A stretch of DNA of 22,959 nucleotides from a virus: IMG/VR virus record IMGVR_UViG_3300006923_000135, positions 1 to 22,959 of that record; one strand, written 5' to 3'. The translations under genes and the position numbers were made by a program. Shown in pieces: positions 13,274 through 19,197 of this stretch; within the stretch, counting starts at the first letter, position 1; each line of letters opens with the position of its first letter. The notes under the pieces are model-generated. The model worked only from the letters and a program-made list of their open reading frames with translations, was not told the DNA's origin and ran no database searches.

Positions 13274-13842
13274 TTAACTATTGTTACTAATATGTCTTTG
13301 TATTCTGTATTTACTTCGATATCCAAGTCAAATGTTTTTTTAATCCATTCTGTTGTAAAGTAGTTCCATGTTGCGTTATGCTTATGTGCAAAATTTAAAA
13401 TATTGCTATTTTGATCTGCAATGGCTTTGCGCATACCGTTATTATCTTTATATGCAGTGTAATCTGGGTATGCAATATTAAACCCACCTGCTTCATGCCA
13501 CCAATCGTTACTAACTTCGTTTGGTCTATAAACTAACATAACCCAATCATTAATAAATCCTGGCTTAATAACATCTAGCATATAAGCCCAGTCATGACTT
13601 TTTGCTATTTTAATTCCTTTGCCGTCGCCCCAGGCTTGATCTATTTTCATTGGATCGGGATAAAACTCCATACCTCTACCGAAGTATGCACCTTTATGTC
13701 CGGAGTATTGACTGTGACTATATTCTCTTTCGGGTGTTCTGTCGGATGTGTTAAATGCTTCGTGTGATTCGAGTATTTGTGCAATCCCTGACCATTTACT
13801 GCCTGGAACTCCAGTGAAAAATATTCTATTTGGTAACTTCAT
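13270..13842 (-). CDS. sulfotransferase-like protein (190 aa)
   Basis: The N-terminus RIFFTGVPGSKWSGIAQIL (6-24) has the position and shape of the PAPS 5'-phosphosulfate loop of sulfotransferases (a P-loop-like turn after the first strand). Further on, GIKIAKSHDW and DWVMLVYRPNEVSNDWW match the strand plus (Y/F)R-P-x-x-x-S...W pattern of the 3'-phosphate site. The protein is short for the family. PAPS is the expected donor; the acceptor is unknown. It overlaps the SGNH gene by 17 nt and the methyltransferase by 4 nt. Another P-loop transferase or kinase is possible. Confidence 0.6.
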   Translation of the reverse strand: MKLPNRIFFTGVPGSKWSGIAQILESHEAFNTSDRTPEREYSHSQYSGHKGAYFGRGMEFYPDPMKIDQAWGDGKGIKIAKSHDWAYMLDVIKPGFINDWVMLVYRPNEVSNDWWHEAGGFNIAYPDYTAYKDNNGMRKAIADQNSNILNFAHKHNATWNYFTTEWIKKTFDLDIEVNTEYKDILVTIVK

Positions 13843-14476
13843 TTATGTACTCAAAAGCATCCTTGTGTGCGTCTTCCATTGGATGCCATTTATCGCTAAT
13901 GGTATATTTGTTTTTTCTTGCCCAATCGTAAAAACCGAGATCGTTAAACCATGTTATATTATCGATTGTATTATTTTGTAAATTCCTTATATACGTTGGA
14001 CAATGCCATCTTGTATCAAATGCTAAACTATCTACACATGTCATTACAAATTTAATATTATTATTATTTTTTAATACTGCTTGTAAAAGATTAATTGCTT
14101 TAAGTGTTTCTAATTTATCCCACAGTTCGCTTTGGAAGTATTTTATATAATCTTTGTAAAATACACTATTTTCTGAATCAGGACGTATTGACTCCCATTT
14201 ATGATCAATTTGATTATAGAAATCCCAACGATTTACCCAAGTCCAATTAACAACTACAAAATCGTCCTTGTTTATTAAATGCAGACTATTAAAGAAATCC
14301 CTAACAATTGTTTGATTGCTTATACCTGGATATGCATGACACACGTACTCCAAAGACTTATTTCTTGCTAATAAGGCAGTCCAGGTATTATTACTATGTT
14401 TATTGTCACTGTCGACGCAGTCGATTAGATCGCTACCGTATGTAAAACTGTCACCGAATGCATGGAGTTTGTTCAT
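13826..14476 (-). CDS. SGNH/GDSL-type hydrolase-like protein (216 aa)
   Basis: The four SGNH blocks are visible. AFGDSFTYG has the nucleophile Ser10. AYPGISNQTIVRDF supplies the oxyanion Gly51. VVVNWTWVNRWDF supplies the block III Asn (N77 or N82). DKWHPMEDAH (195-204) holds the Asp-x-x-His pair (D195, H198). The family removes acyl or acetyl groups from glycans, lipids or proteins. The block I motif begins at residue 6, so the ATG at 14476 must be the start. A late-type box ACTAAATA ends five nt before it, implying a leaderless mRNA. It heads the trio with sulfotransferase-like and methyltransferase genes. Confidence 0.75.
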   Translation of the reverse strand: MNKLHAFGDSFTYGSDLIDCVDSDNKHSNNTWTALLARNKSLEYVCHAYPGISNQTIVRDFFNSLHLINKDDFVVVNWTWVNRWDFYNQIDHKWESIRPDSENSVFYKDYIKYFQSELWDKLETLKAINLLQAVLKNNNNIKFVMTCVDSLAFDTRWHCPTYIRNLQNNTIDNITWFNDLGFYDWARKNKYTISDKWHPMEDAHKDAFEYINEVTK

Positions 14477-14481
14477 GCATA

Positions 14482-14489
14482 TATTTAGT
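14482..14489 (-). promoter_or_regulatory. late-type promoter box ACTAAATA five nt from the start codon
   Basis: The minus strand reads ACTAAATA, TATGC, ATG (14476). This spacing would put transcription start at the ATG. It is the third exact ACTAAATA in the window and abuts an inverted repeat. Confidence 0.45.
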
Positions 14490-14507
14490 AACTATTATGA
14501 ATAGTTA
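14489..14507 (-). repeat. 8-bp inverted repeat between two genes
   Basis: TAACTATT-ATG-AATAGTTA is a perfect dyad with a 3-nt loop. It spans the stop codon of the 176-aa gene and touches the ACTAAATA box. It may be an RNA processing hairpin, a weak terminator or an operator. Confidence 0.6.
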
Positions 14508-15035
14508 TAAAATTCCTGCTTGTTGTTGTATTGTTAATATTTCTGTGTCTTTTGTATAAACTGGAACTGTTTTAATACCTGCTGATTCGCGCATTGTATT
14601 GATATCTGCTTCTTTATTGATTCTGTATTCTCTTGGACTAAGTAATAAACGTGTTTCTAAATAATCAACGTCAAAATCCATTTCGTTATCGTCGTACTTA
14701 ACTGTCCAATCTGATGGTTCGTACTCGGTTAATGATGCTAAATCTCTAACTAACTCTTCGATTTGTTTAGGTAGTGAGCTTCTACGTTTAACTTCTACGT
14801 ACACTAAGTAACGGTTTGGTTTAATTTCACCAGGACTACGGTCTGCATCTAGTACAAAGTCATAACCTTTCTCGAACCACTCAACTAAATCATCTGCTAC
14901 TTTACTGTTCTTGGTATAAAAACTAACAGTAGCAATGTCGTCGTCGTTGCCCATCTTACTTACGAACTCATCGATATGTACAGTAGGCTTAATCAACCCG
15001 ACCATATCTTTATGATTTAATCCTTCGTTTAACAT
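14505..15035 (-). CDS. conserved phage protein of unknown function (176 aa)
   Basis: An acidic, soluble 176-aa protein with alternating strands and helices. The N-terminal half (VHIDEFVSKMGNDDDIATVSF..., VEWFEKGYDFVLDADRSPGE, YLVYVEVKRR) looks like a small ferredoxin-like alpha/beta domain. It resembles uncharacterised proteins I associate with marine T4-like phages; I cannot name a function. There is no clear Shine-Dalgarno sequence. It begins 2 nt after the stop of the preceding gene, so coupling is likely. Confidence 0.7.
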   Translation of the reverse strand: MLNEGLNHKDMVGLIKPTVHIDEFVSKMGNDDDIATVSFYTKNSKVADDLVEWFEKGYDFVLDADRSPGEIKPNRYLVYVEVKRRSSLPKQIEELVRDLASLTEYEPSDWTVKYDDNEMDFDVDYLETRLLLSPREYRINKEADINTMRESAGIKTVPVYTKDTEILTIQQQAGIL

Positions 15036-15037
15036 GA

Positions 15038-15502
15038 TTAGAGGTTATGCCTAGACATTGAACTGATTGGAAAACCGCCCATACCCGTATCTTTATTTGG
15101 GTCTGCCACTGAATAGCCTTCATGTTTACCACATTTAGAACAAGTGCCATTAACGTATTTTTTACTTACATTACCATCAAATACTTTGGCGTCACAGCAT
15201 AGACTCTTACCGTATGGTATATATTGGGTTTCTCGATTAGCAAGCATGATATCTCTGACTTTTTCTCTATCCACTGAATCACCACCACCCCAATTATGGT
15301 TGTCGTCATTCATTAGGGTATCTATTGCTTTGTTGATTTCCCCTATACTAGCACCATCAGCACCATCATCGTTTGTGAAGTACCTAGCATAAATTTCACC
15401 ATCACCATAAAATGATTTTACGTATTTAAAAAAGTCGCTTTTAACATCTTCTGTTAAGTCTAGCCTGTTTAAATCATTTCGGATGCTTTCTTGTAAGTTC
15501 AT
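15038..15502 (-). CDS. hypothetical protein with possible zinc ribbon (154 aa)
   Basis: The C-terminal part has LCCDAKVFDG...GTCSKCGKHEGY (about 101-129): a CC pair and a CxxC knuckle 17-18 residues apart, a plausible four-Cys zinc site. The N-terminal 90 residues are acidic and Gly/Asp-rich (FTNDDGADGAS, NWGGGDS). Role unknown. AGGAAG lies 6 nt before the ATG, inside the end of the preceding gene, from whose stop codon it is separated by a single base. Confidence 0.7.
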   Translation of the reverse strand: MNLQESIRNDLNRLDLTEDVKSDFFKYVKSFYGDGEIYARYFTNDDGADGASIGEINKAIDTLMNDDNHNWGGGDSVDREKVRDIMLANRETQYIPYGKSLCCDAKVFDGNVSKKYVNGTCSKCGKHEGYSVADPNKDTGMGGFPISSMSRHNL

Positions 15503-15503
15503 G

Positions 15504-16031
15504 TTATGCTTCCTGTTCAGTTTCTTCTTTATTTAAATCTTGTTCGTACGCTAAGTTTAAATCCTCTAAGTCAATGTCCTGACCTTCTAATTCTGTACTA
15601 CCTGTTTGGATGTCAGTAATTAAATCTTTTGGCATTGTGATTTCAACTAACCAAATGTCCTTCTTAATAATCTTTGGTTTCTTGGTACCGTCACGGAAAT
15701 CTTCCTGTTTTGCTACTTTAACAGGAATCTGCATTGTTGATTTTTTGTACTTAACTGTACAATCAAATGGAAGTAATCGTTTTGCACCTCGTGGGTCAGG
15801 CATATTGTCTGCTAACCACATAAACGTACATGTTACTGTATAACGACCAATTATTGGGCCTTGTACTAATTCGCCTAAGTCCCAATTTTTAAACGCGTAC
15901 ATGTCAACTTCGTCTAGCACACGTTCAAAATCAAGTAACGAGTTCACACTTCCGTCACTTAGATATAATCCTTTAATGGTTTTCGATACTTGCCAGTAAT
16001 CAATGTCACTGTCTAAAAAATTCTTTTTCAT
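15504..16031 (-). CDS. conserved phage protein of unknown function (175 aa)
   Basis: A 175-aa protein with a helical N-terminus, a beta-rich centre (GPIIGRYTVTCTFMWLADNMPDP) and a very acidic tail (ELEGQDIDLEDLNLAYEQDLNKEE). It resembles proteins of unknown function I associate with marine T4-like phages. It follows the clamp-loader gene but is not the expected partner gp62 by any motif I can see. A perfect late consensus TATAAATA ends 5 nt before its ATG, so its mRNA may be leaderless. It also suggests late, perhaps structural, expression rather than a replication role. Confidence 0.7.
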   Translation of the reverse strand: MKKNFLDSDIDYWQVSKTIKGLYLSDGSVNSLLDFERVLDEVDMYAFKNWDLGELVQGPIIGRYTVTCTFMWLADNMPDPRGAKRLLPFDCTVKYKKSTMQIPVKVAKQEDFRDGTKKPKIIKKDIWLVEITMPKDLITDIQTGSTELEGQDIDLEDLNLAYEQDLNKEETEQEA

Positions 16032-16036
16032 ATATC

Positions 16037-16044
16037 TATTTATA
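16037..16044 (-). promoter_or_regulatory. perfect T4 late promoter box TATAAATA, five nt from the start codon
   Basis: The minus strand reads TATAAATA, GATAT, ATG (16031). The box equals the T4 late consensus. With T4 geometry +1 is the A of the start codon. Confidence 0.7.
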
Positions 16045-16062
16045 CATTTTTAGAAAGAATTT

Positions 16063-16977
16063 TTAGGATGTTAAATCGATTAAACAAGCAGATAAATTAA
16101 TTTCAGGAATAGCAACCAATGTATGATTGACTAAGCCGTCGCGTATTGTAATAATTGCTTTGTCTTTGTCGTCGTCAGTTTCTGCAAATAAATCCAAATT
16201 ATCATACATCCATCGATACATGTCCTCCATTTCGTCATCGCGTACACTATTACAAATTAATGTTCTTGCTTCTTTAATCTTTTTATTTTTGAATAATTCA
16301 ACTGCTTGTAATTTGAAATCGCCACCATTGCTTTCCGTGCCACTAAGTATTGTGAGTTTATTGTCTTGAACATTCATTTGACAGTTATTAAGGCACTTAC
16401 GAAGATCCGGATACGTTGCTTTCACGTAACTATCTAATACGTCAATTTCAAACTCCACATCTTCGTCTATTAATACTTGTGCAATACGAGCTGTAAATTC
16501 GGTTTGGTCAATTCTCTCCATATGAAATCCTTGACATCTACTATGCAACGCTGGAATAATTTTATTTGCGTAATTGCAGGTTAAGATAAATCTAGCACTT
16601 GACGCATATGTTTCCATCACTCCGCGCATCGCCGCTTGTGCGTTTGGACTTAAATAATCTGCTTCGTCCAGTAATACTACCTTAAATTCTCCAAATGGCA
16701 TTGTACTAACAAAGTTGGTAATTTTTATTCTAACGTCATCAACACTATTTTCGCGACTAGCATTAATTTCAAGTACGTCAAAAGTATTAACATTTAACTG
16801 GTTAATTAGAATTTTTGCTAGTGTTGTTTTGCCAATTCCTGCAGAACCACTAAACAATAAATGTGGTATTATTCCGTCGTTAATCCATTTTTGTACTTGT
16901 TGCTTTTGACTATCATTTTGAAATACATAACCGTCTATTGTATCGGGTCTGTATTTTTCAGTCCATAAATCTTTCAT
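16063..16977 (-). CDS. 44: sliding-clamp loader ATPase, T4 gp44 type (304 aa)
   Basis: An AAA+ protein of the RFC-small-subunit/gp44 group. It opens with LWTEKYRPDTIDGYV, has Walker A GSAGIGKTT (44-52), Walker B VVLLDEAD (100-107), a sensor-1 TCNYANKI segment, and the SRC motif (146-148) whose arginine reaches the neighbouring subunit's ATP. Length is close to T4 gp44 (about 320 aa). It loads the gp45 clamp onto primed DNA together with gp62. Neither gp45 nor gp62 is recognisable in this window. An AGG precedes the ATG, and the short upstream gap holds an 8-bp dyad. The upstream neighbour is the lysine-rich HeH/SAP-like protein. Confidence 0.92.
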   Translation of the reverse strand: MKDLWTEKYRPDTIDGYVFQNDSQKQQVQKWINDGIIPHLLFSGSAGIGKTTLAKILINQLNVNTFDVLEINASRENSVDDVRIKITNFVSTMPFGEFKVVLLDEADYLSPNAQAAMRGVMETYASSARFILTCNYANKIIPALHSRCQGFHMERIDQTEFTARIAQVLIDEDVEFEIDVLDSYVKATYPDLRKCLNNCQMNVQDNKLTILSGTESNGGDFKLQAVELFKNKKIKEARTLICNSVRDDEMEDMYRWMYDNLDLFAETDDDKDKAIITIRDGLVNHTLVAIPEINLSACLIDLTS

Positions 16978-16987
16978 ATTAACCTGC

Positions 16988-17006
16988 TAAAATAAAAATT
17001 ATTTTA
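16988..17006 (-). repeat. 8-bp inverted repeat upstream of gp44
   Basis: TAAAATAA-AAA-TTATTTTA is a perfect dyad with a 3-nt centre, 11 nt upstream of the clamp-loader ATG. It is pure A/T, so chance symmetry is possible. It could form a weak hairpin near the ribosome-binding site. Confidence 0.45.
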
Positions 17007-17011
17007 CACTT

Positions 17012-17293
17012 TTAAATATTAAAAAATTTTTTTAAACGGTGCCAAACTGATAACTTCGGTGTGATTGTTTTAGTTGGAGAAGATGGAGTTGGTTTTATAA
17101 CAGTAGGTGCCTTTTTAGCAACCGGTTTCTTTGTTACTGCCTTTTTAACAGGTGCCTTTTTAGCAACCGGTTTCTTTGTTGCTTTTTTCAATTCAGCAAT
17201 TAAATTTTTCTTAGACTGACGTTTGTCTAATTCAATTCCTAAAGTTCTTCCATGTGCTTCTAGTTGGTCTTTTGTCATTTTTTGAAAATTCAT
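17012..17293 (-). CDS. HeH/SAP-like protein with lysine-rich histone-like tail (93 aa)
   Basis: Residues 5-36 (MTKDQLEAHGRTLGIELDKR, then a KKNLI helix) look like the HeH/LEM or SAP-like helix-extended-helix fold found in phage DNA-associated proteins. Residues 37-80 are a Lys/Ala/Pro tail with KKPVAKKAP repeated at 40-48 and 55-63, similar to histone H1 tails. A basic C-terminal helix (WHRLKKFF) ends it. DNA or RNA binding is the natural inference. The ATG at 17293 has AAAGGAG upstream and overlaps the previous stop as ATGA, so it is preferred over an upstream in-frame start at 17365. Confidence 0.75.
   Translation of the reverse strand: MNFQKMTKDQLEAHGRTLGIELDKRQSKKNLIAELKKATKKPVAKKAPVKKAVTKKPVAKKAPTVIKPTPSSPTKTITPKLSVWHRLKKFFNI
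17106..17180 (-). repeat. 45-bp in-frame tandem repeat in the lysine-rich gene
   Basis: A 30-nt segment at 17106-17135 recurs exactly at 17151-17180, a 45-nt period equal to 15 codons. It encodes the repeated KKPVAKKAP. Exact DNA identity suggests recent duplication. Confidence 0.9.
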
Positions 17294-17514
17294 TGTTTCT
17301 CCTTTAATATTTCGAATGTTATTTCTTGTTCCCACTTGTCCTCTAAACTGCCAAAATTGGGACATTTTTTGATAAGTTTATTTAACATAAATTGTATCAT
17401 AACTAAATCTTTTTTATAACCCGACGCGGCCCACCCATCGTTATACGGAGATGTTGCGTTTATATATAAATTATTTAATTGCGTTTCGATTATTTGTCTA
17501 CTATTATTAAGCAT
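17290..17514 (-). CDS. small hypothetical protein (74 aa)
   Basis: A 74-aa, probably helical protein (QIIETQLNNLYINATSPYNDGW..., VMIQFMLNKLIKKC, WEQEITFEILKEKQ). No family is recognised. Its position is well supported: it overlaps the co-chaperonin gene by 8 nt upstream and the HeH/SAP-like gene by 4 nt downstream, and its last codons contain the ribosome-binding site of that gene. Confidence 0.65.
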   Translation of the reverse strand: MLNNSRQIIETQLNNLYINATSPYNDGWAASGYKKDLVMIQFMLNKLIKKCPNFGSLEDKWEQEITFEILKEKQ

Positions 17515-17917
17515 TGTGTGAATTGTGCATAGAACCGTATATTTTATTTTTATCCGATGTAACTACTACTGCATCAGTAAATGTATCGTCGGATTGCATT
17601 TCGTCACTTACCAACAGTATGTCATTATTATCAATGCGTCTAAGTGTGATATCTTCGCTATCTACCTCAATCTTAATTCCACGTGTCCATCGGCCATGCG
17701 ATACTAATACATATTGTCCAACTTTAACATCTGTTTGTTTATTGCCAATTGCATATACTTCTGCCCATCTTGGTCTAATACCCGTTGAGGTTTTGTCGTC
17801 TCCTGGAAGTAATATTCCGTTTGATGTAAAACGTTCCCCAAACTGCATATCTTTAACTAAAATGTTATCATGCAATGCTTTAATTGAATTGATTTTATAT
17901 GTATTAATTGATGCCAT
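17507..17917 (-). CDS. GroES-like co-chaperonin, T4 gp31 analogue (136 aa)
   Basis: The GroES fold order is visible: IKALHDNILVKDM (12-24) corresponds to GroES IRPLHDRVIVK. A mobile loop follows with SNGILLP (32-38), where GroES has GGIVL. Then comes WAEVYAIGN (51-59), DVKVGQYVLV (63-72), and IDNNDILLVSDE (95-106) like the GroES end. In T4, gp31 replaces GroES so that GroEL can fold the large capsid protein gp23; the same role is likely. A 30-aa C-terminal extension is unusual against GroES (97 aa). AAAGGAG lies upstream, and the ATG shares one nucleotide with the preceding stop. Confidence 0.85.
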   Translation of the reverse strand: MASINTYKINSIKALHDNILVKDMQFGERFTSNGILLPGDDKTSTGIRPRWAEVYAIGNKQTDVKVGQYVLVSHGRWTRGIKIEVDSEDITLRRIDNNDILLVSDEMQSDDTFTDAVVVTSDKNKIYGSMHNSHNA

Positions 17918-18375
17918 TATATTTTTTTAACTCCTTTTTTCCCACGTGATTCTTCTCTTGGTGTTTGTGATTTTTTCTGTTCGACTTCTCTAGCCTTGGC
18001 AATAGCAGATGCGAGTCCGCCTTTTTTCTTTTTGGTCTTATTTTCTTTTGAACTATTAGTATTAACAGTTTCGTCTGTTATGGAATTTTCTTCTACAATC
18101 TCATTATCCAAACCTTCAATAACTTCGTCGGTCTTATCAACTTTGGCGTTTGTTAAATTTGGAGGAACATCAATAATTTGATTTTGTATTTGTTTATTGT
18201 ATGTATTATTTACTTGGGTATTGCGTGACGTATTAATATTATTTACTGTATTAATGGTATCGCCCCTAGCATTTACATTCATGTTTCCAACTGCACGAAC
18301 GTCTTCATTTTTTAATAATAATGATCCCATATCAACCTGCTTGCCTAAAGCTGATCTATACATTCTTTGCGACAT
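17917..18375 (-). CDS. conserved phage protein, possibly virion-associated (152 aa)
   Basis: The first 45 residues are conserved-looking (RMYRSALGKQVDMGSLLLKN, VRAVGNMNVNARGD). The middle is Asn/Thr-rich and probably disordered, and the end is highly basic (KTKKKKGG, REESRGKKGVKKI). This layout fits proteins of unknown role I associate with marine T4-like phages, perhaps a structural or nucleic-acid-associated component. GAGGAAA lies upstream of the ATG, and a late-type box GTTAAATA at 18404-18411 gives a leader of about 20-25 nt. Confidence 0.7.
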   Translation of the reverse strand: MSQRMYRSALGKQVDMGSLLLKNEDVRAVGNMNVNARGDTINTVNNINTSRNTQVNNTYNKQIQNQIIDVPPNLTNAKVDKTDEVIEGLDNEIVEENSITDETVNTNSSKENKTKKKKGGLASAIAKAREVEQKKSQTPREESRGKKGVKKI

Positions 18376-18403
18376 AATTTTTTCCTCATGATTTTTATAA
18401 TAG

Positions 18404-18411
18404 TATTTAAC
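18404..18411 (-). promoter_or_regulatory. late-type promoter box variant GTTAAATA
   Basis: The minus strand reads GTTAAATA, overlapping the stop of the polymerase-like gene. The following GAGGAAA ribosome-binding site and ATG at 18375 make it a plausible late start for the co-chaperonin cluster. Confidence 0.4.
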
Positions 18412-18886
18412 GTAGAAATTCAGATACGTCCAAATTATAGAACATACTATCTACTTTATGAACTTCTAATTTGTACAGAACGTAACTTGAAACACTGGAA
18501 CCTCTTCCAACACCCCATATAACATTATTCTCTTTCAAAGTATCAACCAGGTATTTTAAGTATCTTAACAAATTAAATAGATTTCGATCCTGGTACATTA
18601 AAAGTTCCTGACCACAGCGTTGTAGTTCGTGTTGTGTATTACATAATGATAATATATATTCTGCTATGTCCAACTCTTTATATTTTTTGGGCATAAACCA
18701 ATTTTTTTGATTTGTTAAATCAAATTCTTCCAATGATAAATCTGGTTCACAGTAATGAACAATATTTTCAACTGATGATGCATCGGCGGATAGTATTGTT
18801 GTTTTTGATATATCAATGCCTTGCATTATTATATCAAGAATTTCGTCTTCAGAATAAATGTGTTGACCGAATTTATCCTTAATCAT
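18407..18886 (-). CDS. stand-alone fragment related to DNA polymerase III alpha (159 aa)
   Basis: Residues 87-158 follow the stretch of bacterial DnaE that leads into the catalytic palm. ELQRCGQELLMYQ corresponds to ERLEYEL-x-VI. Then comes YLKYLVDTLKENNVIWGVGRGS (DFI-x-WAK-x-x-GIPVGPGRGS in DnaE), and SSVSSYVLY...HKVDSMFYNLDVSEFL (SAAGSLVAY...DIDPL-x-Y-x-LLFERFL). The later catalytic aspartates and the PHP domain are absent, so it cannot polymerise DNA alone. It may bind nucleotide or DNA or act as a regulator. It is not an obvious truncation: start, length and neighbours fit a complete phage gene. It overlaps the upstream gene by 4 nt (ATGA). Confidence 0.75.
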   Translation of the reverse strand: MIKDKFGQHIYSEDEILDIIMQGIDISKTTILSADASSVENIVHYCEPDLSLEEFDLTNQKNWFMPKKYKELDIAEYILSLCNTQHELQRCGQELLMYQDRNLFNLLRYLKYLVDTLKENNVIWGVGRGSSVSSYVLYKLEVHKVDSMFYNLDVSEFLR

Positions 18887-19122
18887 GATATATTAATTTT
18901 ATCAGAGTGACCATCGCCTTTATCTTTGGGGAACATGTCATTTAATTTTGTAGCACGTGCAGAATTATAACTTTCCAATGCCATTTCAATTTGGCTGATT
19001 AACGTTTGATTATTGGTTTGATATGCGAAATTTAACTTACCTGTCAAACTAGATATTTTTTCTTGAAGTTCGTCAAGTGTTAATTCTGCTAAATCAGTTG
19101 TGCTTAGAAACGGATGTTCCAT
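18883..19122 (-). CDS. small conserved phage protein (79 aa)
   Basis: A 79-aa helical protein (MEHPFLSTTDLAELTLDELQ, then two helices ending SYNSARATKLNDMF), likely a helical hairpin. It resembles short proteins of marine T4-like phages without known function. It is the first gene after a sigma-70-like promoter at 19151-19178. An inverted-repeat half-site overlaps its start codon. No good ribosome-binding site is visible, and its stop overlaps the next start as ATGA. Confidence 0.7.
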   Translation of the reverse strand: MEHPFLSTTDLAELTLDELQEKISSLTGKLNFAYQTNNQTLISQIEMALESYNSARATKLNDMFPKDKGDGHSDKINIS

Positions 19123-19172
19123 AGGTTAAAATCACAATATAAAAATACTAATTATATGTAAATGTAACCTAT
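19121..19172. repeat. 8-bp inverted half-sites spanning promoter and start codon
   Basis: ATAGGTTA (19121-19128) and TAACCTAT (19165-19172) are perfect reverse complements separated by 36 nt. One arm lies in the spacer of the sigma-70-like promoter, the other across the start codon region at 19122. Such placement would suit a repressor binding at two sites. Confidence 0.5.
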
Positions 19173-19178
19173 AGTCAA
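19151..19178 (-). promoter_or_regulatory. sigma-70-type promoter TTGACT-N16-TATAAT
   Basis: On the minus strand TTGACT (19173-19178), a 16-nt spacer and a perfect TATAAT (19151-19156) form the best host-type promoter in the window. Transcription would start near 19144, about 22 nt before the 79-aa gene. It leads into the polymerase-like, co-chaperonin and clamp-loader genes, consistent with early expression of that block. Confidence 0.7.
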
Positions 19179-19197
19179 ATAAAACGGTTAAATTAGA

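Noticed and set aside
15504-16031. Assignment as clamp-loader partner gp62
   Set aside because: Position and size are suggestive, but I see no gp62-like motifs, and a late promoter separates it from the clamp loader gene.
17294-17365. Upstream in-frame start for the lysine-rich protein
   Set aside because: The extra 24 residues lie within the overlapping 74-aa gene, whereas the ATG at 17293 has a near-ideal AAAGGAG and a 4-nt stop-start overlap.
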